The notes: generated by a model not told the origin, from the sequence alone. Shown: positions 24,046-37,929, numbered from the stretch's first letter. The stretch: DNA of 64,000 nucleotides from Cymbidium sinense (GCA_021442155.1 CM038229.1:67414443-67478442), one strand, 5' to 3'. Made by a program: numbers and translations.

Positions 24046-26227
24046 GAAGAATCTCTGGTATATATATAGACCCATTATCCTTAGGAGTCCTTATTGAGGA
24101 GATTAGGTCCATTAAAGGGTAGCGACTTCTATCTTTTGAGATAGCACACTATTACTTGATGACGTACCAGATCACCTGAATGAGCACATCTACAGATCTA
24201 CATGGCATCCCAAAAAGATGAATTTTTATATTCTTGCCTTTTTCACCCACAGATTGAAGGCGACCTATAGAAAATTTTCTCCGCAAGAATGAATGTATGA
24301 AATTATATGACACACTCATTTAGCATGTTAGGAAAGAACTAAAGTAATGAAAGCATGTAAACGCATTCAATTTAATTAATTTCTAAAGACAATCTTATGA
24401 AATAAGAAAGCTTAAAACACATCAAAGTTTATTTAATGTGATTTTGTTTGATTTTGAGTTTGATTTAATTTGAAAAATGTGAGGTGAGTTTGCTGTTCAT
24501 AACCCATTCCCATGTTAGATATTTTGCTCAATTTTTTTGATTAAATTTATTTTATATTTTGATTAGGTTAAGGTATGAATTAAGAGTGTTAATTACCCCT
24601 TACCTACACCACCTTAGCATAGTTAATCAAATAAATATGAGCCAATAAGATGACACAAAACCACACAAGAAAATTAAATCAACAATACACCTAGGAGGAA
24701 AAGGGCCTAATGCAATTTGGCTCATGATTAATGATTAATTTAGCTAAGGGGTTTAACTTAAGTAATTTTAAAATACCCCTCACACATATGAGTTGAATTT
24801 TGATTTCCTTAATTGTACTTAGGCTCTTGAACACCTAAGCATCTACTCAAGAAAAAAATTGAGCTCTAAAATTTTTAGAATTTTATAAAATTAATTAAGG
24901 GGATAATTAGTGAATTAATCTTTAATTAAGGTAAGATTAAGGAAAAAGGGGTTTAAGGAATATCTTAGGAGAGTATCCCAAAAATATTTCCTGAACCATA
25001 CATTAACTTAATCAAAACTTAATTGGTTCAATCAGAGGGTTATATCACTAATTATAACCTTAATTAAGTCTAATTACATTAAGGGAGTGATTAAGGAATG
25101 AACTAGAAATTCCCCTAATTAAGTCACCAATAAATCCTAAGAAAATTAGTGGAGGCAGAAGTCATCCCTCTAATTACACCCAAGAAATTTGGGATTAGTC
25201 AATGGATTAATTAGAGAGTAATTAGCAAATTAACATTCCTAATAAAACCTAAATTCAAAGAAAAGAAGTATTCAAAATCAATCAAAATTAACTTTAGAAT
25301 ATTCTATGTTCAATTATCTTTTCTGCAATTCATTTCATATTTTTTGCTAATTTTTCTATATTGAGAAATGAATTTTAGAAGTTTAGGGATTAATTAGAAT
25401 TAAATAATTCCTTAATCATATTATTAATCCGTTAGCCGCATCTTTGTTGACATAGCAACTTTACATCACCACCAGATTGGGTATTTAACCCGTCACATCG
25501 TAGCATTGTGTGGCAGCGACGATACGCACTTTTTCCTCTATCGTCTGATCAAGGATCGAGTGGTTGGGATTAAAGCCATGGATTTGATGGAGAAAAATAA
25601 ATATATTACACATTTTAATCTCGACCAACCAACCAAAATGTGGATGGATGGCGAGATCCATCCCTACAATTCCACATGGGAAAGGGGATCCATCCATCTT
25701 AGGCCATGATCCAAGCAGGCGAGATCAAAATTGGGTATAATTTGGCCCACACCTTCATCATGCATCCTAGATCACATCTAATGGCCAAAATCTATGCCAT
25801 GGAAATTTTTTTTATAAAGCTCCAACCAATATTGAATTTAAGCAGAGGGTGATCACGACACTCGATTCCCCTTAGAAGCTTCGTTTGTTTGAGATAAAGC
25901 TTTGCTAGAAGTTTGAGCTCTTGAGGTTGAGTGGATGGCTCTATGGACTACCCCGCCACCCCCCACCCCTCCTTTGCCTTTGGAGCTTGGGAAAGAACTT
26001 AGGTGAGCTCAACTTGGTCCTCTGATGATGCTTGAAGAAGAAGGAATTGAATTGGTTTGATGTGTAGAGCAAGTTGGAAAATCAGTGGAGTTCCCATGTT
26101 TTGCATAAGGAAAATCGAGAATAGAGATTTCCAATTCTCTCTAGGAAGTTTGGGAAGACTCTCTAAAGCTTGCTCTGAGTTCCTATGCTTCAATCGATAG
26201 AGGGGAATTGAAAATTCAAATAAATTA

Positions 26228-26246
26228 GGGGGAGTATATCTCCCCC
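26228..26246 (-). promoter_or_regulatory. LTR GC dyad, copy D (perfect)
   Basis: Plus strand GGGGGAG-TATAT-CTCCCCC, the exact reverse complement of the copy B dyad. Confidence 0.5.
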
Positions 26247-26689
26247 TTTGGCAATCGGATGGTTGAAGCTTGCCATGCCATTTTGTTCCAATTGCCCACA
26301 AGGAGTGGGTTGTTACATTGGGTGTCCTTGAGTATAATTTTGGCTAGGGAGTGGAATGGTGAACTCCCCATGTGCTTTAATTGAGTGGGATAAGGTTTTC
26401 CATGTGGCCATTTCAATGCACATGGTCAGTTTGGCCATTGGGTTGGGTTGGGCTGACTCAAACCCATTGGGTTGGGTGCACCACCCTCCCTAGTATTCAC
26501 TTGATCCACTAGGAGAGTGCCAAGTGGGTATGAAGAGGATTTGACTAAATTTTAAGTGGAATTGGCCAAAATTTACCCTATGGTCTAGGGGTAAAATGGT
26601 CATTTGGCTAATTATTGAATTTGGGTATGTTTGATATGATGAGAAAATATGTTTGGCCAAGTTTCATTGAATTTGGAGTTGGTTTGATG

Positions 26690-27530
26690 TGATTTGGCAC
26701 ATGTTGACCCATTTAGGTCAAAATGGGTCAACTTAGGTCAATTTGACCAATTGGTCAAATTGGGTCAAACTAAGGATTGTGTTAAGTTCATATGACCATT
26801 TGAAATGTTTTGGTGGCTTTGGTTTGATTTAATTTGGTTTAGGTTTGAATTTGGTTCATATGACTTCATTTAGGTCAAATGGGTCAAGTTGACCAATTTG
26901 ACCCATTTGACATGAGCTAGATCATGGGTTGGTTTAGATTTGTTTATTCATATGAAGTGGATTGGTATCTTTGTTTCTAATCAATTTTGGTTAAGTTTGA
27001 ATTTGGCTCAATATGACCCTTCAGGTCAAGTTGGGTTCAAGGTCAATTAGGCTAAGTTAGGTCTAGTTGGCCAATTGAGGCTTTGGTCAGTTCCATAAGT
27101 GATTTAGCATGAACTTGACCCATTGGTTTCAATCAATTTGGCTTAGATAAGGTTTAGACACATTTTGATTGTTTAGGTCAAGTTGGGTCAACTTGGGTCA
27201 AGTGACCAATTGGGTTAGGTTAGGCTCAAATGTTGACTTGGTCAAGTTCAAACATTTATCATGAATGAACTTAGATCATTGGTTTCAGCAAATTTGTCTT
27301 ATGATGGATTATGGCTATGATGTGTTTCATTTTGGCTAAGTATTGACTTGGTTAACCCTTAGGTTTGACTTGGTTTGATCCAATTTGAGTTATTGATCAT
27401 CTCATGATGATTGTTGATCATGATGAGAGCTTTTTGATTCAATCTAATTTGGTTAGGATTAGAATTTGGCTCATAGGTCACTTTGGGTCAAGTGAACCTA
27501 AGTTGGTCAAATGGCTTGGTTAAAGCTTGA
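26690..27530 (-). promoter_or_regulatory. TTGACC/GGTCAA array in LTR D
   Basis: Includes 'aatgggtcaacttaggtcaatttgaccaattggtcaaattgggtcaa', where cores on both strands alternate and form nested palindromes. Confidence 0.5.
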
Positions 27531-27839
27531 TTTTACATAAATATGGACTTATGATTGAAATATAAATCCATTTGCAAGCGGTTTGAAGTCAAATGGGTTT
27601 TGATTCATTTGATAATTTCAAGTTCAAAGGGTGAACATGAAATGAATTTTTGGCTTGATTTTTGAATTGAGTTTTGGTTAAGTGATTGAAGTTTGTATTT
27701 ATATTTGGATTCATGATTGAAGGATTGATTGAATCATGAAGGAAAATCAAGAGTTGACTTGATTTGAAGTTGATTTGGCTAAGTTCAAGAATTTGACTTG
27801 AAAGGCTTAGGTTAGATTTTGATTGAATTTGAACTTGAA

Positions 27840-28425
27840 TTTTGGATTTAGTTTGATTGATTTGAATTTATATTTCATTTATATTTATGAATATAAGTGA
27901 GAATATAAATGGGTCATGAGAAAATTCATGAGTTTGAATTGAGTTGAAGATGATTTTTAGGTCAAGTCCTTAAAAGAGGATTAAGGACTTAAGAAGGATT
28001 TTAAATTAGGAATTTGAATTTTGGATTTGATTTGATTGATTTGAATTTATATTTCATTTATATATGTGAATATAAATGAGAATATAAATGAGTTATTAGA
28101 AAAATTTATGAGTTTGAACTGATTTAAAGATGATTTTGGCTAATTCCTTAGGAGGGAAATTAAGGACTTAGGAAGGATTTTGAATTAGGAATTTGAATTT
28201 TGGATTTGATTTGATTGATTTGAATTTATATTTCATTTATATATGTGAATATAGATTAGAATATAAATGACTTATGAGAAAATTTTATGAATTTGAATTG
28301 ATTTGAAGATGCCTTTTAGGCTAAGTCCTTAAGAGAGGATTAAGGATTTAGGAAATATTTGGAATTTAGAATTTCAATCATGGATTTCAATCATAGATTT
28401 CAATAATGGGTTTCAATCCTATGGC
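27840..28425 (-). repeat. Tandem array (about 179 bp unit, three copies) plus minisatellite
   Basis: 'tatatttcatttatat' starts at about 27869, 28048 and 28227, a period of about 179 bp. The 16-17 bp 'tttcaatcatggat' repeats follow at 28373-28425. Confidence 0.75.
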
Positions 28426-28429
28426 ATTG

Positions 28430-29830
28430 ATTTGAGTTTGGAGAAAATCAATTAGGCTAAAATTGATTTAGGTTTCATGTTGATTTGATTTGGGGTTTGA
28501 CTTGAAGGAAGGAAGTAAGGAAAGTGGTCCAAGCTATAGGGTAGGCAAATTTTCCTGACACCCCTAAGGCATGACCTACTCCTATGGATAACTCTTCAAA
28601 GTCTCTAGGGTTAGGCTGAGTGTCCACCTAATCACTAGATGTGTCTTAGAACTAATGGTCTCTTCAAGTCTAAGAGGAGTCCTATGTCTAAGATAGAGGG
28701 TTAAGAACTCATTCTAAAAATGAGGTCAACAAATGGTGCCCAATAGGTGTGGTGTGACTAACAAGGAACACCACACGTATTAGTGTTGACCGCAATGATC
28801 AACAACACCAAATGATCACAAGCACTAACAGAGACGATCTACTCTTAACCCGGGGTGTAGAAGGAATCCAGAACTTAATGCAAAGTGGCTCTACTTATGT
28901 CAAGGACAAAAGAGAGGGAGGGAGAAATCTAATAGGGATAGAGTATATGAACCTTCCACTAAGGAAGAAGGTTCAAGTCATCCACAAGGAGATTAGATGT
29001 TTGATTTGATTTGAGTCTCGCTAGGGAGAACGTTCCACTGGGGAAGAAGGTTAAATTTGTTTCTATTTTTTGATTTAGATTTTGAGATGAACTTAGTAGG
29101 TTTGTGATGGATTACACTGCCACAGAGGCCTAGACCTAACTCAGATTAATCAATCCAAAGGGGTAGCCTACTAAACATGTAGTAGGAATAGCCAATCAAA
29201 GGGATGCCTTTCGGTATGCAACAACTGTACTAGGAAGAAAGCATAGTAGACTTACATCCTCCAAAGTAGGGACCAGTTGTTGGGGTAATCTATTGGTACA
29301 GATTGAAACCCTAGGGTTGACTATTGATGTTGTTAGGGACTTAAATCAACTTAAGAATAGTCAATATTAATTTTATTTTTTAGATTTTTTTTTGATAGAT
29401 TTTGTTGGTTTGTGATGGATCACACTGAGAAAGAGCTTATATCAGCCTAGACCTATTTCAAATTTACTGAACCAAAGGGAATAGCTTCACAGCCGATTAG
29501 AGAACTATCTAACCAAAGGAGTGCCTTTTAATTTACAATGATCAATTGAAAGAAAGAAAGTTGGGGACTCACATCTTCCACTACAAAAGACCACTGGGGT
29601 GATTAGTTACTTTGGGCAACAAATCACACCCGACCTTAAGCTGCCCGTCGATTTGTGACAATCATGCTAGAAAGAATGCATCATAGTCTTACATCTTCCA
29701 AAGAAAAATGACTATCCGGGTAACCTGCTTTTAACAAAATAGATTGAACCCAACCTAAAGGCATTACGAAGTGAATCGACTGTGGATTTATCTAACTCGG
29801 TAGTCGGTATGGTGAAAAATATTCTTGCCT
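28430..29830 (-). mobile_element. 3' spacer of element D, truncated
   Basis: Reverse complement of the spacer at 14900-16400: 'aaatgaggtcaacaaatggtgccc', 'ggaacaccacacgtattag', then repeat modules such as 'gggtaatctattgg' and 'cttacatcttccactac'. It stops near 29830, short of pol, and is joined through unplaced sequence to an LTR fragment. The frame at 28812-29009 has no protein-like features. Confidence 0.6.
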
Positions 29831-29879
29831 TCATCTATCCTTTTGAAGAGGATAAATGATAACAAAATATTATGCGCCT

Positions 29880-31245
29880 TGTTGATTAATACACCGTAGA
29901 TCCACATATCGCTTAGTGATGGTATGTCATCAAGGAATAGTGTACTATCTCGAGATAGAAGTCACTACCCTTTAATAGACCTACCTCAATAAGGCCTCCC
30001 AAGGATAATGGGTCTACTTATGTACTAAAGATTCTTCCCCTTTTTCATGAAAAAGTAAAGTGGAAGTGGGTTTATTTTAAATGTTCGTTGTTCCCTAAGA
30101 GGCAAGACCCCATAGTTAATTACATCCTAAGGAGACGGGATCTCTTATGAATACTCTCAATTAAGATAAATGATCATTGTCTTCAAAGATTTTAATTGGA
30201 ATGGATTATCAATCGATTAGTTCAATTTTGAAGATCAAATGGGATTGAGCAAAGAGAGAGAGTTATTATCGAAGCTAAAAGAAAGATAAGTAAGAGATAC
30301 CCATGAAGCTAGGAAAGCTAGCAAGCATCTCAAACTATCCTATGGTTGGGCTTTAAATTTTTGAAATTGATTTAATTTGTTTGAGTTGAATGTTTCATTA
30401 GAAATTTAGGGCTTATGATTCCATAACACAAGATTAAAGAAATACCTAAGAGATGAAGATTTATGCTTATGGCCCGCAAAAGGGGAGAAGCAACCTCAGA
30501 ACCTAAATCTAGGGAGCTTTGATGAGGGCCAAAAGCACAACCTAAATCTAAGGTATTTGGTTTGCCTCCACAAGAGAGGACAAACCATCTAACTATTTGG
30601 ACTTACTGGGATGGCCAACTAAATCCTCTTATGGTTTTAAATTCAGGCAAGTCTTATGCTTATGTAAGATAGCTACTATTTATTTAAAAGAAACTAAGTC
30701 CTTAAACTCACCTAAAGAGATTAGATTATGTAAGGACATGCTTCAAATGACCTAAATCTAATGCAATTTAGATTTCATTTATTTTTATTTTTGGATAATT
30801 ATTTTGACTCTAATATGATTGATATGCCTAATACATGAGAAATAAAGTTATTGGCCAAAATTAGCGAAGGGGAGGTGTGTTTCCACCATGGATCTCAAAA
30901 GTCAAGCCAACTTTATTTGGCAAAGGAGGAAGCCCTCCAATCAAGAGTGAAGCAAGATTCATTTGTCCATGATGTTATAAAAGAAATACACATCCAGCTA
31001 AACAGTTGCTAATTCTTTTATCTTGATTTTAAACCTAAACTTTAGGTGAAGTTATGAATTCTTTATTTTTAGTTTTGAGTTGTTATATTTGGTAAAAGAT
31101 TTATTTTTTTCCTAAGAGCCTAACCCACATCCAGGCCATACATAAAGCAAGGAAGAAACTAGGAAAATTGTGGCACTTAATGCACAAGCTAAATAAATCA
31201 ACAATCAATTTATAAAGCTAATCGTAAAAAGAATAAGAGGCCTAT
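29880..31245 (-). mobile_element. LTR fragment
   Basis: Reverse complement of LTR C from about 22806 to about 24200, with 'tcaaggaatagtgtactatctcgagatag', 'ggcaagaccccatagttaatt' and 'aagctaatcgtaaaaagaataag'. The right edge abuts the terminal base of the next LTR at 31246 without a recognisable target-site duplication. Confidence 0.65.
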
Positions 31246-34200
31246 TGGTTTAAAATAAATTCTTATAGGAGAGTCACCTTTCAAACCTATGGGGAGAAAT
31301 GAAAGAGAAAATACCTATAAAAATTCATCCTTTTAGAATGCCACGCAGATCCGTAGATGTACTTATTCAGGCAATTGGGTACGTTATCAAGGAATAGTAT
31401 ACTATCTTGAAAGATAGAAGTCACTACCCTTTAATGGACCTAATCATCTCAATAAGGACTCCTAAGGATGATGGGTCTGCATATGTACCAGAGATTCTTT
31501 CCCTACTTTACATGGAAAAGTAAAACATGGTTTATTTTAAATCGAGTTCATTAAGTTCCCTACAAGGGCAAGCCCCCATAGTTAATTACATCATAAGGAA
31601 TGGAGATTCCTTAGGAAAACTCTCGATTAAGGTCAATGATCATTGTCTTTGAAGATTTTAATAGGAAAAGATTATCAATCGATTGGTTTATTTTTGAAGA
31701 TCAAATGGGATTGATCAAAAGAGGGAGTTATTATCATAGCCAAAATGAAAGATAAGTAGGAGATGCCCACAATGCTAGGATACCTAACAAGCATCTCAAA
31801 CTATCCTATGGTTGGGTTTTACATTTTGAAATTGATTTTGTTTGTTTTGAGTTGCATTTTCATTAAAATTTAGGACTTAAGATTCCTTAACACAAGATTA
31901 AGGAAATACCTAAGAGGTGGGGGAATTATGCTTATGGCCCGGGGTAGAAGCAACCTCGAACCTAAATTTAGGGGCTTTCAGGGCCAAAAGCACAACCTAA
32001 ATCTAAGATGAAAATGGGTATTTTGTTTGCCTCCACAAGAGAGACAAATCACCAAATAGCTTGGACTTGCAACCCTAGGGTGGCCACCAACTCCTCCTAC
32101 AATTTTAAATACATGTAGGAAAGTCTTTAAGCTTATGCAAGATAGCTAAGGCTGTTATTTATTTAGAAAGAGACTAACCCTTTAAACTCACTCCATAAAG
32201 AGACTAGATCATGTAAAGGGACATGCTTCAAATGACCTAAATCTAATGTAATTCAAATTTCATTTTTTAATTTTATTTTAGACAATTATTTTGACTCAGG
32301 CTAATAAGATTCATATGACTAATGAATGACAAAGAAGGTTATTGGAAAAAATTAGCGAGAAGGGAGGATGTGAGTTTCCACCATGGCTCTCAAAGATCAA
32401 GCTGAGTTTCTCTGGCAAAGGTGGAAGCCCTCCAAGCATGAGTGAAATAAGATGTTATTCTGCATGATATTACAAAATAAATGCTCATCTAGCTAAGGAG
32501 TTGCTAATTCCTTTATCTTAATTTTAAACCTAAGCTTTAGGTGAGATTATGAGTTATTTAAATTTTAATTTGAGTTGTTAAGTTTGGTAAAAATTTAATT
32601 TTTCCTAAAGAGCCTAATCCACATCCGTGCCATAAATCATGGAAGAAACTAAGAAAATCATGCCACTTAATGCAAAAGCTAGACAAATCATCAATCAAGG
32701 AATTCATTGTTATGGGGGTCTACAAACTTTATTTCTTCTTTCTTCTTCTTTTCTTCTTTTGGTTCCTTCTTTTGGATGGTTGGAAGGTGGATGCTCCAAG
32801 GCTTCACATGGTACATAAGATAAGATCTTATGACCAATGCTCATTCTAATCCCCATAACAATCATTCCAAAATCCTAATTGCACAAATTTATATGAAAAG
32901 GAAAAGTCAAAATCTAACTAACACTTATAAAATAAAGGTTAGCTAAAACAAACCACAAAAATCTCAAGCATGTATATTGGACTTATCACCCCACACAAGG
33001 GTGATTAAGTCCACTTGGCCTATTGGATTATGCTTAGGGGTATAAAGCACCTGCAAGCAATAGCATTTGTATTTTTATTTATGATAGCACTCAAGCACAA
33101 TCCCCAGAAAAGAATAATTATACTAAGAGTGTCCTACCATTCATTCTATGAGCATACACCCTAACATCCATCTAAAACATATATCACAAAATAAAGCAAA
33201 ATATCAAACCATGCACCGCCCTAACCTAAAGCTAGAAGTGGTGACTTAGATGTGTGCTTTGAAGGTTTGTGTGGTATGCTTAGTAGCTTTTGGTTTAAAG
33301 TTTCTAAGTGTGAAGAACATGTTCAACATAGAGGAGGGTTTAATTTAAGTTGTTTAGTGGCTTTGGGTTATTTTTATTTTATTTTTAATTTAGTTTATGT
33401 GAAATCTACAATTAATTACTAAGTTATGAAGAGAAGGAAAGAGAATTCTCTTTCCTTCCCTAACCTAAGTAATTTCTAAAGTAGGTTCACATTTTAGTTT
33501 TGTTTAGGTAAATTTTTTGGTTAAATCTTTTAATTAATCCTAAGTTTAGATGAACTCTAAACAAACCTATTCAAAAAGAAAGTCATTTTAAAATTAAATA
33601 AAATGAATCAAAATTCACATAACACACATTATTTCATTTCTTTCCCAACACATATAACATGCATATGGATGGACCCTAGGCATATCTATACATACAAATG
33701 AGAATATTTAACACACTTTATGATGCATGCTAAGTAATCTATTTAAGGAAATTTAGAATTTTGAATATGCATGATTTTTCAAGTAGAAGTGATTTCTTAT
33801 CAAAATTTTCACATACACACATGAAAGTAAGAAAGGCATAAGTGAGTACACGAATTGTTAACCGATGTAAGGTACAAGACCTACTTAGGACTACTTAAAG
33901 AATCACAACCTCGTTGTCTAGACTAATATACCACTTTCCTTAAATACAAACATGTATAAAAGAAATGAAATGGAAAAGAAGAATGCAAAATTTGTATTAA
34001 TGGATTCATTTTATTTATGCAATTTATGTATGCTAGTATAGGTAACCTTCTTAAGTGGTAAAATATAGAGATGAATGAATTAGTGAGTGTTAGGTTTTTT
34101 TCAAATAAACCATACACCTCACCAAATTCCTATTCAAAACTATACCAACATAAGATAGAAAGGAAACCTATGCTAAGCATACCTTTATATTTTTTACATG

Positions 34201-36353
34201 CAAGCTTATAATTAAAGTATAAGTAGCACACTTTCAGATTTAATATTTGATTTATATGTTTTAAAAATAATTTGGATTTAGTAGTGATAATAGCCATTCA
34301 TATTTCTACTTTAGCCAACACATGCAAATTTGACATAAAGTAAACAATTTTATTTTAAATTTTGAATCTTAAAATTATGAATGCATGAAATCACATGACA
34401 TACAAATTTAACATGTTGGGGAAAGATTCAAAGCAATGAAAACATGTAAACAAGTTCACTACACTTAAATCCTAAAGACATTCTTATAGAATAAGAAAGT
34501 TTAAAATAAATCAAAGTGAATTCAAAGTGATTTTTGTTTAGTTTGGAGTTTGAATTAATTTTGAGAAGGTGAGATAATTTTGTTGTTCCTAATCCATTAC
34601 CACATGTTTTTGATATTTTTGTTTAATTTTTAGATAATTAGATCCATTTTTTAATTAGGTTAAGGTATGAATTAAGTAACTTAATTAACCCTTACCTACA
34701 CCACCTTAGAATAATTAACCAAATAATTATGAGCCAATAAGATGACATAAAACTCACAAGGAATTTAAATTAATAATGCACCTAATAAGAAAGAGGCCTA
34801 ATGCAATTTATCTTGTAATTAAAAGTTAATTAAGCTAAGGGGTTTAGCTTAAGTAATTTCAAAACACCTTTTCACACATATGAATTGGGTTTTGATTTTC
34901 TTAATTGAACTTAGGCTATTAAATACCTAAGAATCTACCAAAAGTAGATTAATTAAGTTCTGGAACTTTTAGAATTTTTAGAAATAATTAAGGGGATAAT
35001 TAATGAATTAACCTTTAATTAAGAGAGGATTAAGGAGAGAAAAAGGGGGTTTAGGGAATAGCTTAGAGGAAATGTTCCAAAGGTATTCCATAAACCTCTT
35101 ACTTACTAGATCTGACCTTAATCAACCCTAATCATGGATTAAAATCACTAATTACACTTTAATTATGCTTAATTACATAAGGAGGGTAATTAGGAAATCC
35201 ATATGCAATTCTTCTAATCAAGCCTTCAATAAATCCCAAGAATATTAGGAGAGGTAGAAGTCATTCCCTAAAACATACCCAAGAAATTTGAGATTAATCA
35301 AAGGCTTAATCAAAAAGTAATTAGCAAAATGAAGTTTCTAACAAAACCCAAATTCAGAGAAAAATATAATTCAAAACCTATTGAAATTAATTTTAAAATA
35401 TTCTAGGTTTAATTATCTTTCCATATGATTTTATTTTATAATTTTTTAAATTTTTTAGAGGGAGTTATAAATTTTGGAAGATCCCTGAATTAATTAGCAT
35501 TAATTAAAACATTTTAACTAATCCTCTGGCTCACAGCGCGACGCATGGCGACGGCAGTCGGTGCGCTTTACACGCATCACACCGTGAGGGATTCACTTAA
35601 ACATCAAATCACCAAATGGCGGGTGCGCGGCTGATCTTGCCGACAAAGATCGATGATCAGATCATTTTAAATTGATAAAGATATATAAACGTGGGGAATT
35701 ATCTCCCCAGCCATAAAAATGCATGGATGGATGGCTAGAATCTCCTAAGTTCTTCCCCTTGATCAACAGAGACCGTCCCTGATCAAGGGGAAAATTTGAG
35801 CTCGATTGAGCTCGAATTCAAACCAAACTCAACCCACACCATCTAAGGCTAAAAAGCGGCATATCCAACAGTCAAAAATTGATGGGATTAAAATTTCGTT
35901 CACAAATCTCCACACCACATTGAGTTTAATGGTCGAAAAATCCCATACCTCGCCAAAGGTGATCACCAGCACTCGATTCTCTTGGAGAAGCTTTGTCTAG
36001 TTAAGATGAAGCCTTGCTAAAATTTTGAGCACTTGAGGTTGAGTGGATTGGTATATGGACCACCTCCTCCTTAGCTAGCTTATGGCCTTGAGCCAATTCA
36101 ACTCTTTGGGAACTCCAAAGGAAGCTGGGGTGCACTCGACTTAGCTCCTTGATGAAGTATGCAAGAGCAATTGGATGGAAATTGAGTGAAGAAGAAGTTA
36201 GCTCTTCAGTAGAGCTCCCCTATTTTCAAACTCTGAAAATTGAGAAATGGAGTTTTCAAATCCTCTATAAGAAGCTTGGGAATACTCTCTAAGGCTTGCT
36301 TTGAGTTCCTTAGCTTCAATCAACCAAGGGGAAGTTAGAATTGAAGTGAATTT

Positions 36354-36372
36354 GGGGGAGTATATCTCCCCC
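36354..36372 (-). promoter_or_regulatory. LTR GC dyad, central element (perfect)
   Basis: Plus strand GGGGGAG-TATAT-CTCCCCC, identical to copy D although the surrounding sequence differs. Confidence 0.5.
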
Positions 36373-36835
36373 TTGAAGGATCGAACGGTCGTTCATGCAC
36401 TTGTCATTTTGATCAAATTGATCATATTGGGAAGTTTGTTTTGGTTGTTTTGAGTGTGCACATGGTTAATTTGAGCCAAGGAGTGGATTGCCAACCTCCC
36501 ATGTGCTTGAATTTGAGTGGGAGAGGGATTTTCAATTTGTCATTTTTGCCCACGAGGTTGGGTTTGGTCTAGGAACCAATTGGGTTGACCCAAACCCATT
36601 GGGTTGGGTGCACCACTCTACATTAGGTCCCCTTGAGCTATTAGGAAAGCCTCAAGTGGATTTGAAGAGGGTATTTCCAAATTACCCATAGATTAGTCCA
36701 AAATGTGTTCTATGGCCTAGGGAAAGGATGATCATTTTGCTAATTTTCCACTTTGTACATGTTCGGTATGTGGAGAAACTAGGTTTGGCCAAGTTTCATC
36801 AGATTTGGAATTCATTTGATAGGATTTGGCTCATA

Positions 36836-37660
36836 TTGACCCATTTAGGTCAACTTGGGTCAAGTTGACCAATTAGTCCAATTGGGTCAAACCAAGGATT
36901 GGGTCAAGTTCATATGACCATTTGAAATATTTTGGTGGCTTTGGTTTGATTCAATTTGGCATAGTTTTGGATTTTGCTCATATGACTTCATTTAGGTCAA
37001 ATGGGTCAAGTTGACCTATTTGACCCATTTGACCTATTTGAGGTAGGTCAAGGTAGGTTTAGGTTATGTTAGTCATATGGAGTGGATTGGTATCTTCATT
37101 TCTAATCAATTTTAGTTATGTTCAAATTTGGCTCAACATGACACCTTTAGGTCATGTTGGGTCTAAGGTCAATTAGGCTAGGTTAGGTCTAGTTGGCCAA
37201 TTAAGGATTTGGTCAAGTTCCATAATTGATTTGGAATGAACTTGACCCATTGGTTTGGATCAATTTGGCTTAGATCAAGTTTCGACACATTTTGACCCTT
37301 TAGGTCAAAATGGGTCAACTCAAGTCCAATAGCTAGGTTAAGCTCAAATGTTGGCTTGGTCAAGTTCAAACATAGGTCATGAGTGAACTTAGATCTAGGG
37401 TTTCAATAAATTTGGCCTATGGTGGAATTTGGCTATGTTAGAATTCATTTTGGGCTAAGTGTTGACTTGGTCAACCCTTGGTTTGACTTGGTTTGACCCC
37501 ATTTGATTGATTGATCATCCCATGATGATTGTTGATCATGATGAGAGGGATATATGAGTTTGACTCAATCCAATTTGGTTAGGATTAAAATTTGCCGCAT
37601 AAGGGTACTTTATGTCACTTTGGGTCAAGTGAGCCTAAGTGGGTCAAATGGCTTGGTCAA
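36836..37660 (-). promoter_or_regulatory. TTGACC/GGTCAA array in central 3' LTR
   Basis: Twelve TTGACC cores, counting both strands, lie within about 215 bp at 36836-37051, far above the chance rate of about one per 2 kb for a hexamer on both strands. Further cores continue to about 37660. Confidence 0.55.
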
Positions 37661-37929
37661 AGCTTGATTTGAACATAATTGATCTTGTATATGGAATTAT
37701 GATTGAAATATAAATCCATTTACAAGTGGTTTGAAGTCAAATGGGTTTTGATCCATTTGACAACTTCATATTCAAAGGAAGAACATGAAGGAGTTTTGGG
37801 TTTGATTTTTGAACTAGGTTTTGATTGTTTGATTGAAGTTTGGATTTATATTTGAACTCATGATTGTAGGTTTGATTGAATCGTGAGAGAAAATCAAGGG
37901 TTTGGTTAGATTTTGAGTTGACTTGAGTT

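Larger units (their letters stand above)
17700..24285 (+). mobile_element. Long LTR, copy C
   Basis: Follows the spacer and array in the same order as the minus elements, so it is the 3' LTR of the plus-strand element whose integrase tail is at 13 kb. Landmarks are the GGTCAA array, dyad at 19005-19021, stem-loop at 19353-19375, splice-donor-like site at 20648, acceptor-like site near 22333, purine tract at 22617-22668, an 11-bp stem-loop at 24016-24045, and an end at 'attttctcc' near 24280. Directly after this end the sequence continues with reverse-complemented mid-LTR sequence. No coding frame. Confidence 0.75.
24290..27530 (-). mobile_element. Long LTR, copy D, 3' half missing at the flip
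   Basis: Reverse complement of the first half of LTR C: from the position equivalent to about 20960 back through the AT-rich body, the splice-donor-like site (24597-24606), the GC-rich patch near 25440-25540, a decayed stem-loop (25868-25890), the GC dyad (26228-26246) and the GGTCAA array. It shares 'tttagcatgttagg' with the copy at 55790, where other LTRs read 'tttaacatgttggg'. These two copies are therefore close relatives. Confidence 0.75.
31246..37680 (-). mobile_element. 3' LTR of the central gag-pol element
   Basis: Begins on the plus strand with TATTGGTTTAAAATAAATTC. The equivalent at 52378 reads TGTTGG, so on the coding strand the LTR ends ...CCAACA, a usual gypsy terminus. The first 370 bp match 52378-52747 at roughly 90 percent by eye. 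It continues through the inverted purine tract (32727-32768), AT-rich body, splice-donor-like site (34689-34698), GC-rich patch near 35530-35680, GC dyad (36354-36372) and GGTCAA array. The 5' limit is uncertain; it could lie in the array or further right. Confidence 0.75.
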
